From assembly GCA_028875055.1 (NCBI GenBank), contig JAPPGG010000056.1:1-64000 (forward strand): DNA of 64,000 nucleotides. The letters run 5' to 3'. The stretch is from Chloroflexota bacterium (lineage in GTDB: Bacteria; Chloroflexota; Dehalococcoidia; Lucifugimonadales; UBA3495). Position numbers and translations under genes: made by a program. This document shows, piece after piece, positions 48,886 through 58,881 of the stretch. The notes beneath the pieces are model-generated. The model searched no databases, was not told the origin of the DNA, and saw only the letters and a program-made list of their open reading frames with translations. Within the stretch, counting starts at the first letter, position 1. The number at the start of each line of letters is the position of its first letter.

Positions 48886-48964
48886 TACGGCAGGTGAGAG
48901 CGATTCTATCCATGTCCCCTGTAATTCTGCGGCACGGGGCTGGCTAACAGTACGAGGAAGGACT

Positions 48965-50683
48965 CTAGGTCTCGCCGGCGGTTCTGAGGTCGGCGCGCCA
49001 ATCGTCAGGCGACGGTCCACGGTCAATAATGACATCTATGACCGAAGGCAGGCCGGATGCCTGGGCGTCCTGTAGGGCGACGGGAAGGTCACGGGAGTCG
49101 TTGATCTGAACTCCGAAGCAGCCGAATCCCCTGGCGACGGCGGCGTTGTCCGTCTCAACAAACTCGGAGGCGATGCGCCGGCCCTCCGCCTGGTGGTGCC
49201 GGACCATGCCCAGGGCGCTGTCATTAAAGACTATGCATATAAGGGGAAGGTCGTACTGCATCGCCGTGGACAGGGCATTTACAGTCATCATATAGCCGCC
49301 ATCGCCGGTGACACCGACAACCGGACGGTCCCGGTACACCAGCTTGAGGCCTACGGCGGCAGGCAGGCCCCAGCCCATGCCGGCCGTACCGCCAGGGGCG
49401 AAGAACGTATTGGCCTGGGCAGACTGGTAGAAATGGGCCATCCAGGTGCGGTTATTGCCGGCGTCCAGGGCGTAAACGGTATTGTCGGGCATATTTTCCC
49501 GCAATAGCGCCACCAGCCGCTGGGGCATGACGGGAGAGGAGTCGGTGTGCATGGCCGGGTCGTCGTAGTACCCCGCCTCGCTCTTCCTGCGGGGCAAGCT
49601 GTCCGTCCACTCCTGCCGATTGGAGGCGGTGGACCTGGCTACTTCCTGGGAGGCCTCAACCAGCTGAGCAAGGATGCTGCCGGCATCACCAATCAGGCCC
49701 AGTTCCACGGGGAAGGTCCAGCCGGCATTTCTGTCATCAATGTCAATCTGGATAATGCGCTGCCGGTGGGGGTCGAAGACATGGGGGCGCTCCCTGACGG
49801 TGTCCTGGGGACTGAGCTTGGCGCCTACAATTATTACAACATCGGCGTCGCCCACAGCCTGGTTGGCCGCTTCCTGACCGTAAACGCCGGCCATGCCCAG
49901 GGCCAGGGGATGGGTTTCCGCAAGAGCGCTTTTTCCCTTATAGCTGGTGGCAACGGGGGCTCCCCACATTTCAGCCAATTGCTGCAGCTGGGCGTGAGCC
50001 TTGCCCTGGTGCACGCCGTTGCCAGCCATTATGACGGGGCGCCGGGCCGCGGAGAGAATTTCAATGGCCTTCTCGACATCCTGGGGGGCGCTCTGGGGCT
50101 TGGCCGTGTTCAGATAACCGGCAGTGTGGTGGATAAAGGGAGGCGACTCCACGTCAACTTCTCCGGAGATGGAGGAGGAGCGCATTACCACCGCTGCAGG
50201 ACCGGGCCTGCCGCTGGTGGCGTGCTTGATGGCCAATTGGGTGCCCAGCGCCGCCTCCTTGGGACTGGCGGCCAAGGTGGTGTACTTGGTCATGGACTTC
50301 ATAATGGTGGGAAGGTCGATGCTGCCGTATTCGCCGGCACCGGACTGGTTCGCGGGATGCTGAGCGGAGCCGCCGTCGGAGGTATCGGTGAGCACCAGCA
50401 TAGGCGAGCTGCTCAGCATGGATTCCATGATGCCAAAGCTGGCGTTGGAACCGATGAAGAGCCCCTGTCCCATCACGACCGCGGGTTTGCCGGTGGCGCG
50501 GGCGTAGGCGTCGGCCATGATGGCTGCGGTCTGCTCGTGGCGGCAAAGGATTGCCTTGACGCGGTCCTCTTTGCCCACGAGGAGATTGTAGATCTGGCCG
50601 GTCCCGCCTCCCGGAATGCCAAAGACATACTCGATTCCCGCCTCTTCGAGAAACTGGACTATCAACTCTTGAGCTTGTGGCAT
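48965..50683 (-). CDS. Thiamine pyrophosphate-dependent enzyme (acetolactate synthase/benzoylformate decarboxylase-like)
   Basis: YVFGIPGGGTGQIYNLL, CRHEQTAAIMADAYARATGKPAVVMGQG, GDGGYMMTVNALSTAMQYDLPLICIVFND. Confidence 0.9.
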   Translation of the reverse strand: MPQAQELIVQFLEEAGIEYVFGIPGGGTGQIYNLLVGKEDRVKAILCRHEQTAAIMADAYARATGKPAVVMGQGLFIGSNASFGIMESMLSSSPMLVLTDTSDGGSAQHPANQSGAGEYGSIDLPTIMKSMTKYTTLAASPKEAALGTQLAIKHATSGRPGPAAVVMRSSSISGEVDVESPPFIHHTAGYLNTAKPQSAPQDVEKAIEILSAARRPVIMAGNGVHQGKAHAQLQQLAEMWGAPVATSYKGKSALAETHPLALGMAGVYGQEAANQAVGDADVVIIVGAKLSPQDTVRERPHVFDPHRQRIIQIDIDDRNAGWTFPVELGLIGDAGSILAQLVEASQEVARSTASNRQEWTDSLPRRKSEAGYYDDPAMHTDSSPVMPQRLVALLRENMPDNTVYALDAGNNRTWMAHFYQSAQANTFFAPGGTAGMGWGLPAAVGLKLVYRDRPVVGVTGDGGYMMTVNALSTAMQYDLPLICIVFNDSALGMVRHHQAEGRRIASEFVETDNAAVARGFGCFGVQINDSRDLPVALQDAQASGLPSVIDVIIDRGPSPDDWRADLRTAGET

Positions 50684-50935
50684 GGGACCTCCATGGCTTC
50701 AGTGTTGCTGATGGTTGGTATGGAGCAAGCCGCTACTCGCCAGGAATTCCTCCCGCAAATGGCGAACCCGTCCTTCCGCAGATTGGGGGGATGATAACCC
50801 TGCCCCAAAAGAGGGTCAAGATTGCTGAACGGGAGCTCGGGCGAAGGCAGCCGGGGTGCCTGAGGCGTTGACCGACAGGACCAGTCCCCATAGAATCTGA
50901 CCATCTTGAGGGCCTTAACATAAGGCGGTGCAGTA

Positions 50936-52051
50936 ATGCAGAGTGTGGAAATTGACCGCAGCAAGCGGCTGAAGGAAGAACCAGCGAAGGGTCACAATCG
51001 GTGGCATCCGGACATTCCCCCCATTCTCGAAGCAGAAGAGGGAGAAGAGGTGGTGCTGGAGACCAGGGACGCTTCGGACTGCCAGGTCAAGCCAGGCATG
51101 ACCGAAAAAGATATGGAAGGGTTCGACACCAAGGTTGCTCACCCCCTGACCGGGCCGGTTTACGTGAAGGGAGCTGAGCCTGGGGACCTGCTGGAGATTG
51201 AGTACCTTGACATAATTGCGCAACCCAATGGCTGGACTCGCAGCCGGCCGGGCGCGGGCTTCCTGAGGGATATATTCACCGAACCTTACCTGGCCCACTG
51301 GGAAATGAAGGACGGCTGGGCCACATCGCCGCAGATTCCGGGGGTGCGGATCGTGGACGGTTCCTTCATGGGCACGGCGGGAATTGCTCCTTCCCACGCC
51401 CAGTTACAGGCGTGGACGGAGCGTGAGGCAGACCTGGTCCGGCGAGGCGGAGCCGCAGCGCCCCCGGATCCGGAAGATGCCATCCCTCATGGCGGGAAAA
51501 TCGCTGAAACGGGGTTGCGGACCTTGCCCCCGCGGGAAAACTGTGGAAACGTGGACGCCAAGCAGCTGACCAAGGGGTCCAGGCTGCTCATTCCGGTTAA
51601 CGTGGAAGGGGCATTGTACTCCGCCGGGGACGGTCACTTCGCCCAGGGTGATTCGGAGTGCTGCATCACCGCCATTGAAATGGGAGCCACCGCAGCAGTC
51701 CGGTTCAGGCTTCTGAAGGGAGAGGCCGCCCGCCACAATATCCGCTTTCCCCGTTACGCCCATCCGGGATATTTCCTGCCGCCGGAATGGGCGGCCCCGC
51801 GAAACTTCATCGCAACCATGGGCATGCCAATCAGGGATGACGGGATACAGGAAGGAGAGGACCATCTGACGCTGGCGGCGCGGAATGCGCTGGTCAATAT
51901 GATTGAGCTATTGCAGGAACGAGGGTGGAGCAAAGAGCAGGCCTACATCATTTGCAGCGTTGCCGTGGACCTGAAGATCAGCAATATTGTAGATCTGCCT
52001 AATGTGACGGTATCCGCTTTCCTGCCTGAGGATATTTTTCAGGGGTCATGA
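50936..52051 (+). CDS. Acetamidase/formamidase family protein
   Basis: GPVYVKGAEPGDLLEIEYLDI, ENCGNVDAKQLTKGSRLLIPVNVEGALYSAGDGHFAQGDSECCITAIEM. Confidence 0.92.
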   Translation: MQSVEIDRSKRLKEEPAKGHNRWHPDIPPILEAEEGEEVVLETRDASDCQVKPGMTEKDMEGFDTKVAHPLTGPVYVKGAEPGDLLEIEYLDIIAQPNGWTRSRPGAGFLRDIFTEPYLAHWEMKDGWATSPQIPGVRIVDGSFMGTAGIAPSHAQLQAWTEREADLVRRGGAAAPPDPEDAIPHGGKIAETGLRTLPPRENCGNVDAKQLTKGSRLLIPVNVEGALYSAGDGHFAQGDSECCITAIEMGATAAVRFRLLKGEAARHNIRFPRYAHPGYFLPPEWAAPRNFIATMGMPIRDDGIQEGEDHLTLAARNALVNMIELLQERGWSKEQAYIICSVAVDLKISNIVDLPNVTVSAFLPEDIFQGS

Positions 52052-52251
52052 AACAAGGCAAGAGGTACAAAGGTAAACATAAATGTAGTGATTCGCTCCA
52101 GGAGCGTCGTAGAGCCTGTTTTTCGGCCCTGGACGTATTGGAGGACCCGACAAGCCCGCATTTCAACGCACAGGATGATTGGCGGAGAGCGCAATAATTG
52201 ACATAAGCATAAACTTGTTCAATAAATCCGGTCAGATCCGGACCCCAACAG

Positions 52252-52287
52252 AAAAGCCGTCCGCTCAATGAGTCGGACGGCTTTTTT
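52252..52287. terminator. Intrinsic terminator between convergent genes
   Basis: aaaagccgtccg-ctcaatgag-tcggacggctttttt hairpin with a T-run. Confidence 0.85.
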
Positions 52288-52379
52288 GGTTGCTGCTCAC
52301 AGCAACCCATCTCATCACATCCACCACATAGGCACGTCTGAGGGCAACCGCTCCGGCGACAGGCCATACCGGAGTAGTA

Positions 52380-52604
52380 CTAACTGACGCGCTTCACTTC
52401 CAGGGTCTCACCCGGGGCGAGGGCGACGCGGCGGACGCTGATGCCGAGCTTGAGCAGCCAGTACCCGAGTGTAGCCTTGCTGACACCCAGTTCCTCTGCT
52501 GTACTCGACAAACCCCGCTCATTAACCATTTCCGGGAGCAACTTTTCCAGGGGGCGCTGGTGTTCCTTTTCTACACGCTGCATCAGTTTCGTCTTGCGGG
52601 CCAT
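52380..52604 (-). CDS. Small helix-turn-helix protein
   Basis: 74 aa, NERGLSSTAEELGVSKATLGYWLLKLGI HTH; purine-rich ribosome-binding site upstream (aggaggag on the minus strand). Confidence 0.7.
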   Translation of the reverse strand: MARKTKLMQRVEKEHQRPLEKLLPEMVNERGLSSTAEELGVSKATLGYWLLKLGISVRRVALAPGETLEVKRVS

Positions 52605-53272
52605 GGTACTCCTCCTCAGTTGGCGGTGAAATAGTGTTGAGTGCTAAGATGTACCAAATTGTACTGAGTGTTCCGGCAAAAGTCAATACATTGCTATTTT
52701 AATTTTTAAACTTTTTTTAGAAATATCTGGAACTGAAAATAGCTACGAAAATTGGGGTTTCAGGAGGTGTTGGGGCTGATCCAGGGCCGAAAAAGGCCTT
52801 AAATCGGCTCTCAGCGCGCCGGCGATTTTGGCGAAGGTGGGCCAGAATTCGGAGACCAGAACAGAGGACAGGGTTACACGGGTCCGCACGGCTGAGTTTC
52901 CTGGCTGATTGAGGGGTACCTCGGTGGCCACTTCCGGTACACGGGAGAGCAGCAGTCCTGAAGCGGACGTCAGTGGTACATCGTTAGTGCACTTGAACAC
53001 TCGGAGTGACGCCAGGAACGGCGAGGGGAGTGTCAGCGTGAGCCCCACGCTTTCTTGCGGAAGTAACTGTTCCCCAGAAACGCGCCAATGACGTCCGCAG
53101 GACGCGATGGCCGGGGAGGTTAGTTGGTCCCTTACTCTACTCTTAGTGGCGCGGCGCCCTTTCTCGGTCCGCGATAGAAGGGGTTTGACCGGCACCGTCC
53201 CCTTTGCTAGGCTGGCCGGGCGAATCTTCGGATGAAAGCAACGAAATCGGCTAACGCAGGAAGCGAGGTCAA

Positions 53273-54247
53273 ATGGTCCAGCCACCTACCCTCAAGGATG
53301 TTTATGACGCCAGGAAAACCATCGCGCCGTGCCTGGCCAGGACACCATTACATTACTCAGCGGGACTGAGCCAGTTGTTTGAAGCTGACATATATCTGAA
53401 GCACGAGGAATACCATCCCCTGGGCGCGTTCAAGATCAGGGGAGGCATCAACCTTCTGGCGCACCTGTCTGAAGAAGAACGCAGCAGAGGCGTAATTGCT
53501 GCATCCACGGGTAATCATGGTCAATCAATAGCCAGCGCATGCAAAATGTTTGGAGCAAGGGCATTGATAGCTTTGCCGGCAAAGGACCCGAATCCTCTGA
53601 AGGTAGCCGCGATGGAGGCCCTGGGAGGAGAGCTGGTCTTTTACGGGGAAAATTTCGATGAAGCCAAGGCCCATGCGGAACGACTGGCTCGTGAAGAAGG
53701 CTACCGCTATGTTCACCCCACAGACGAACCCCTGCTGGTGGCGGGGGTAGGCACCCAGGCGTTGGAGATTATCGAGGACCTGCCCGACGTAGAGGTGATG
53801 TACCTGCCCCTGGGGGGCGGAAGCGGTGTGGCGGGAGCCTGCGTTGTAGCCAACGCAATCGACCCTGAAATAAAGGTAAGGGCGGTCCAGTCCGAGGGAG
53901 CGCCGGCCGGCTTTATGTCCTGGCAGCAGGGCCAACTGGTACAGGCTCCGATGGACACATTCGCAGAGGGCATCGCCACCATGAACGGGTACGAATTGCC
54001 CCAGCGGATCATTCGGCATATCCTGGACGATTTCGTCCTGGTGAGCGACGATGAGCTTCGATTTGCCATGGGGTTGTTGATTGAGAAGGCACACACCCTT
54101 TCGGAAGGAGCGGGAGCAGCGGCCACGGCAGGCGCCCTCAAACAGCGGGAGAGCCTGAAAGGGAGAAAAGTTTCAGTTACAGTCAGCGGAGCAAATACGA
54201 CGGCGGCCCAATTGGATGCTGCTCTGGAAGTGTACCGCCGATCTTGA
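53273..54247 (+). CDS. PLP-dependent threonine/serine ammonia-lyase-like enzyme
   Basis: HPLGAFKIRGGINLLAHL (PLP lysine), ASTGNHGQSIASACKMFG, LPLGGGSGVAGACVV. Confidence 0.88.
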   Translation: MVQPPTLKDVYDARKTIAPCLARTPLHYSAGLSQLFEADIYLKHEEYHPLGAFKIRGGINLLAHLSEEERSRGVIAASTGNHGQSIASACKMFGARALIALPAKDPNPLKVAAMEALGGELVFYGENFDEAKAHAERLAREEGYRYVHPTDEPLLVAGVGTQALEIIEDLPDVEVMYLPLGGGSGVAGACVVANAIDPEIKVRAVQSEGAPAGFMSWQQGQLVQAPMDTFAEGIATMNGYELPQRIIRHILDDFVLVSDDELRFAMGLLIEKAHTLSEGAGAAATAGALKQRESLKGRKVSVTVSGANTTAAQLDAALEVYRRS

Positions 54248-54339
54248 AAAGTGTAACGCAATGCACATTCATTTACCTGGTCCTTGGCATATAGAATGTA
54301 CTAGATGGCTGTGCGGAACTTGCGCAAATGTAATAGATA

Positions 54340-55353
54340 TTACGTTACATTTTGAGAAATGTACCGGGCCAGCTCATCCCTGGAGAATTCCGGCAACGGC
54401 ACCTCTCCCTCGTAACCGATCATAACCAGTCCCTCTTCAGGGGAGATTACCTGTCCAACTTCCCAGGCGTTGATGCTGGCCTCTTCCAGCGCCCTCAACA
54501 AGGTTGGTACCTGGGCTGAAGGCAAGGCAATTATCAGGCAGCCCGATGCCAGGAGGCCCAGGGGGTTCAGGTTAAATAGCCGGCAGATTTCCTCGCATTG
54601 GGGAAGTACGGGTATGCTGCTTTGCTCCACTGCCAATCCCATACCCGAAGCCCGGGCAATTTCTCTCAGTCCCGTGACCACACCCCCTTCGGTGGGATCA
54701 TGCATTGAGTGCACTTCAGCTACGGCGCAAGCTATTCGGGCTTCGGGCACCACGCTGATACCCGGGCGGTACAGGTACTCCCTGGCCGCCTCCAAAGAGG
54801 ACTGAGTCATTCCGCATTCCAGGAGACGGCTGCCGAACTCCCTGGCCAATACGGCTGTCCCTTCCACGGCTACTCCCTTGGTGATAACTATGCTGTCCCC
54901 TTCCTGGGCTCCACCGGTCCTTACCAGCTTGTCCTTTTCGACTTCGCCAAGCATGGAACCCATTACGAGGGGCCGGTCGATTCCGTATGTTACCTCGCTG
55001 TGACCGCCAATAAGTGCGATGTCCAAATCAGTACACGCTGCCAATACCTGGCCATACAGCGCTTCGGCCTCAGCCTCCGAGAAGGTCTCCGGCGCCAGCA
55101 GAGTGGCTAGGAACCACATTGGTACACCGCCGGTACACGCAATATCGTTGGCATTCACCTGAACCGCGTACCAGCCAATTTCATCGGTAGCAAAGGTAAT
55201 GGGATCGCTCTTGGCAATGAGCAGCCGGTCGCCCATATCTATGGCGGCCGCGTCCTCTCCGAGCTTGGGTCCGAGCACCAACCTGGGATCGTGTTTGCCT
55301 TCTGTTGCCAGGAGTCTTTCCAGTAGTTGAGGAGGAAACTTGCCCAGGTCCAT
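54340..55353 (-). CDS. AIR synthase-related (HypE-like) protein
   Basis: GPKLGEDAAAIDMGDRLLIAKSDPITFATDEIGWYAVQVNANDIACTGGVPMWFLATLL, HDPTEGGVVTGLREIA. Confidence 0.85.
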   Translation of the reverse strand: MDLGKFPPQLLERLLATEGKHDPRLVLGPKLGEDAAAIDMGDRLLIAKSDPITFATDEIGWYAVQVNANDIACTGGVPMWFLATLLAPETFSEAEAEALYGQVLAACTDLDIALIGGHSEVTYGIDRPLVMGSMLGEVEKDKLVRTGGAQEGDSIVITKGVAVEGTAVLAREFGSRLLECGMTQSSLEAAREYLYRPGISVVPEARIACAVAEVHSMHDPTEGGVVTGLREIARASGMGLAVEQSSIPVLPQCEEICRLFNLNPLGLLASGCLIIALPSAQVPTLLRALEEASINAWEVGQVISPEEGLVMIGYEGEVPLPEFSRDELARYISQNVT

Positions 55354-55744
55354 CAGCTGTCACCGCGCCCTTCCAGTCTGTCCGACAGTTTAGCAGAGGC
55401 AACCGCTGTTGACGGCGTTGAACCGACTGGGTATATCCGGGCCGAAATAAGGGGCATTTTTAGGCATCAGGGACTCGGAATACCTTGAAAGGGCTCATTT
55501 CGGCTCTCAGTGCACGGAGAGATTCGTGGCCGTAATGATGCGGTGGTCCAAGACCGATGCTGATACCACTCCGACCAACCCAGGGGAACCGCCTTTCAAA
55601 GGACTTCTTGCAAAGGGAAGCCCCTGCATCCAAGTCCATGACCGCCAGCCCGGCGCCGGGGGCCAATCCATGGGGCCCTGCCCGAAGTTTTGAGCCCGCC
55701 AATAAGCCCGGGTTGACATAATTCTGTGCCGACCGCCCTGGTAA

Positions 55745-56569
55745 ATGCAGAGTGGGAATTGCGATGCCTTAGACCTGCCCATTCCATGCGACTTTCTCGA
55801 CCCGTCCGATTTAATCGTGCTAAACTCTGTCTCACTATCCAACTACGGCAATCTGAACGAATTGACTGCGATCACATCCACCGAGCGATTTGCCACGGCA
55901 GTTACCCCTCCTCCCGGTCACCAGCTTCGGGAGTTAAACGCGGGAGTACTGCGGTTGCTGGAAGGCGGTGTAATTGCAGTCCCTACCGATACTCTGTTTG
56001 GTCTGGCCGCGGACGTACTGAACGAGAAAGCGCTGTCCAGGGTGTTTGATATAAAGGGACGGCCCGCCGATCTGGCCCTGCCCGTCCTGGTCGGAGACTG
56101 GGAACAAGTGGGCATGGTAGCCGAGGTCGAGAGCGATGCCACTGAATACCTGGCGGCTGAATTCTGGCCTGGATCGCTCACGCTAGTCCTGCCCAGGCGC
56201 GCGGGCCTCTCCCCGGTAGTAACGGGAGGCCGCGATACCGTGGCAGTCAGGATGCCCAACCATTGGGTCCCACTGAACATGGCCGCCAACCTGGGCAGTC
56301 CCATCAGCGGCACCAGCGCCAATCGCAGCGGCGGACCGGACCTGAAGAGTCTGGAGGAACTGAGAACCAGCCTGGGCGACAGGGTGGACGCGATTATTGA
56401 GGTGGGGCCGCCTCCTGCTGGAGTGCAGTCAACCATAGTCGATATGACGAAGGGCTCGCCAATGCTGATCCGGGAAGGGGCTACCAGCTTCGACGAAGTG
56501 CTGAAAGCGTGGGAGCGCGTCAAAGATGCACGGATTGCAGATGACATCCAAGGAGGGCGGCATGGCTGA
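55745..56569 (+). CDS. L-threonylcarbamoyladenylate synthase (Sua5/YrdC/YciO family); start codon uncertain
   Basis: GGVIAVPTDTLFGLAADVLNEKALSRVFDIKGRP, LPVLVGDWEQV, SPISGTSANRSGGPDLKSLEEL. Confidence 0.87.
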   Translation: MQSGNCDALDLPIPCDFLDPSDLIVLNSVSLSNYGNLNELTAITSTERFATAVTPPPGHQLRELNAGVLRLLEGGVIAVPTDTLFGLAADVLNEKALSRVFDIKGRPADLALPVLVGDWEQVGMVAEVESDATEYLAAEFWPGSLTLVLPRRAGLSPVVTGGRDTVAVRMPNHWVPLNMAANLGSPISGTSANRSGGPDLKSLEELRTSLGDRVDAIIEVGPPPAGVQSTIVDMTKGSPMLIREGATSFDEVLKAWERVKDARIADDIQGGRHG

Positions 56570-57596
56570 ACCCCAGGCATTGACGCCCTACCGTGAGGCG
56601 CTTGAAAAGGAGTTGAGGAACTGCTTCTCAGAGCGTCAGGGTTTCCTCTACAACGTTCTGCGGTACCACATGGGGTGGGTTGATCAGCAGGGCCAGCCCG
56701 AGAGTGGATCAACCAGGCACAGTTTTCACTCGCTCTTGGCTCCAGCCGTTTGCGAAGCTGTTTCCGGCCAGTATGAAGCTGCCTTGCCGGTGGCGGCCGC
56801 CGTGGAACTGCTTTACAATTTTTCGCTGGTTCATGGTGACGTTCAGGCCGGCAGGCTGGAAGCAGGGGACCGCCCGAGTGTCTGGTGGGTCTGGGGTCCG
56901 GCCCAGGCGATCAATGCCGGGGACGGGCTGCACGCGCTGGCCAGGGTGGCGATTATGCGCCTTGCCGACATGGGCCTTCCCCCCGACCGGGTGCTGCGGG
57001 CCTCTGAAATGCTCGACCGGTCATGCCTGGCGATGTGCGAAGGCCAATACGCTGACCTGGGATTCCAGGACCGCATGCTGGTCACCATGGGCGAGTACGA
57101 TGATATGATAGCCCGGAAAAGCGGGGCGCTGACCGGGTGCTCGGCTGCCGGTGGAGCTTTGGCGGCTGGACTGAACGAGGCTGATCAGGAGGCCCTTCAG
57201 AGCACTGGCGTCAAGTTGGGAATGGCCTGGCAAATTACCCAGGACGTAGCTGATTTCTGGGGCCAGGAAGGAAATGCAGTGACGGCCAGCAATGTCCTGA
57301 ACAAGAAGAAGAGCCTGCCCCTGATTTATGCACTGGAAGAGTGCGGCACTTCGGGCAAGCGGGAAATAGGCGCGGCATACATGAAACGAGTGCTGGAACC
57401 TGCCGACCTGGCGCGGGTTGTCGAAATAATGGATGGGACCGGAGCCAGAGAGTATTCGGAAGAGCGGGCCCGTCGGCTTTCGGAAGAAGCGATGGAAACA
57501 CTGGAGCCTCGAGTCAGGCGCGCCGAATGCCTTCCCACCTTGCGTACGCTGGCCGAAATGGCCCTTGAGTCCGGGACGCAACAGGTGACACGGTAA
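56562..57596 (+). CDS. Polyprenyl synthetase family protein with degenerate Asp-rich motifs
   Basis: LLYNFSLVHGDVQAGRLEAGDRPSVWWVWGPAQAINAGDGLHALA and GMAWQITQDVADFWGQEGN resemble isoprenyl diphosphate synthases; likely start MAEPQALTPY at 56562. Confidence 0.8.
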   Translation: MAEPQALTPYREALEKELRNCFSERQGFLYNVLRYHMGWVDQQGQPESGSTRHSFHSLLAPAVCEAVSGQYEAALPVAAAVELLYNFSLVHGDVQAGRLEAGDRPSVWWVWGPAQAINAGDGLHALARVAIMRLADMGLPPDRVLRASEMLDRSCLAMCEGQYADLGFQDRMLVTMGEYDDMIARKSGALTGCSAAGGALAAGLNEADQEALQSTGVKLGMAWQITQDVADFWGQEGNAVTASNVLNKKKSLPLIYALEECGTSGKREIGAAYMKRVLEPADLARVVEIMDGTGAREYSEERARRLSEEAMETLEPRVRRAECLPTLRTLAEMALESGTQQVTR

Positions 57597-57624
57597 AGAG
57601 TCCACGCAGGAGCTTTCGCAGAGC

Positions 57625-58821
57625 ATGGCAAAGCGCACCCTTTCGAGCCTGGACGTAGCAGGCAAGCGGGTATTGGTCCGGGTTGACTTCAATATCCCCA
57701 TAGAGCAGGGAGTAGAAGTGATAGCTTCCTACGACCAGCGGTTGCGGGCTACCCTGCCCACGATCCACTACCTCCTGGAGCGGGACTGTCGCATAATTCT
57801 TTGCTCTCACCTTGGAAGGCCAGGCGGCCAGGTAGTGGAGGCCTTGCGAATGGCGCCGGTGGGCGACAGGCTGGCGGAACTGCTGGGACATCCGGTGCAA
57901 AGCCTGGGGGACTGCGTCGGCCCGGAAGTTGAGGCGGAGATTAACTCCATGGCGCCTGGCCACATCGTGCTGCTGGAGAACCTGCGATTTCACGCCGGTG
58001 AAGAGAAGAATGACCCCGGGTTTGTAGCAGCGCTGGCCTCCCTTGCGGACTGCTTTGTGATGGACGCTTTCGCGGTGACCCACCGGGCCCATGCATCAAC
58101 CGCGGGAATCACCAGCCTGCTTCCCTCGGCCATGGGACTGCTGGTACAACGGGAAGTGGAGCAAATGGGCCGGGCCCTCGAGTCCCCGGGCAGCCCCCTG
58201 GCCGCCCTGATGGGAGGCGCCAAGGTAAGCGACAAGATCCTGGTGCTGGAAAACATCCTGGACAAGCTGGACCACCTGTTCATCGGCGGGGGCATGGCCG
58301 TGACCTTTTTGAATGCCCAGGGTTACCGTACGGGCGCGTCATCCATCGAGGCTGACCGGCTGGACTTTGCCCGGGATGTGATCGGTCGGGCGTCCGCCAG
58401 AAACATCGGCGTTCACCTGCCCACTGACCTGGTGGTGGCCAGCAGCTTTGAAGCCGATCCTCCGGAAACGCGTACAGTGCCTTCGGACCAGGTGCCCGAG
58501 GGGTGGTACATAATGGATGTGGGGGAGGCCACGGCAGCCAGGTACGCTTTGGCCCTGAAGGACTGCCGCACCATTATCTGGAACGGCCCCATGGGGGTTT
58601 TCGAAATGCCCCGTTTCAGCGCCGGAACCCGGGTTGTTGCCAACGCCATCGCCGGACTGCCGGACGTAACGACAGTGGTCGGGGGAGGGTCCACGGCCGA
58701 GGCGGTAGAAGAACTGGGCCTGATGGACAGTATGACCCATGTTTCCACCGGCGGAGGCGCGTCCCTGGAATTCCTTGAAGGCCGGGAGCTACCCGGAATT
58801 GCAGCTCTTCCTGATGCTTGA
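57625..58821 (+). CDS. pgk: Phosphoglycerate kinase
   Basis: VLVRVDFNIPIEQG, CSHLGRPGG, GGAKVSDKILVLENIL, WNGPMGVFE, GGGSTAEAVEELG. Confidence 0.97.
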   Translation: MAKRTLSSLDVAGKRVLVRVDFNIPIEQGVEVIASYDQRLRATLPTIHYLLERDCRIILCSHLGRPGGQVVEALRMAPVGDRLAELLGHPVQSLGDCVGPEVEAEINSMAPGHIVLLENLRFHAGEEKNDPGFVAALASLADCFVMDAFAVTHRAHASTAGITSLLPSAMGLLVQREVEQMGRALESPGSPLAALMGGAKVSDKILVLENILDKLDHLFIGGGMAVTFLNAQGYRTGASSIEADRLDFARDVIGRASARNIGVHLPTDLVVASSFEADPPETRTVPSDQVPEGWYIMDVGEATAARYALALKDCRTIIWNGPMGVFEMPRFSAGTRVVANAIAGLPDVTTVVGGGSTAEAVEELGLMDSMTHVSTGGGASLEFLEGRELPGIAALPDA

Positions 58822-58881
58822 AGGTTCGGAAGAGTTTTCCATTGGACAGGATAAATTCCAAACGGATTAAGTGAGTAAGAA

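Noticed and set aside
48688-49035. 115-aa minus ORF containing HSDRSEESRLHSSG
   Set aside because: This peptide string is a typical spurious translation of an intergenic repeat; no domain support.
52743-53285. 180-aa minus ORF upstream of the ammonia-lyase
   Set aside because: No recognisable motifs, unusual composition, and it overlaps the start of the ammonia-lyase gene.
54340-55353. Considered as selD (selenide, water dikinase) because of selC in the window
   Set aside because: Lacks the SelD N-terminal Cys/Sec loop; sequence fits the AIR synthase-related/HypE-like family better.
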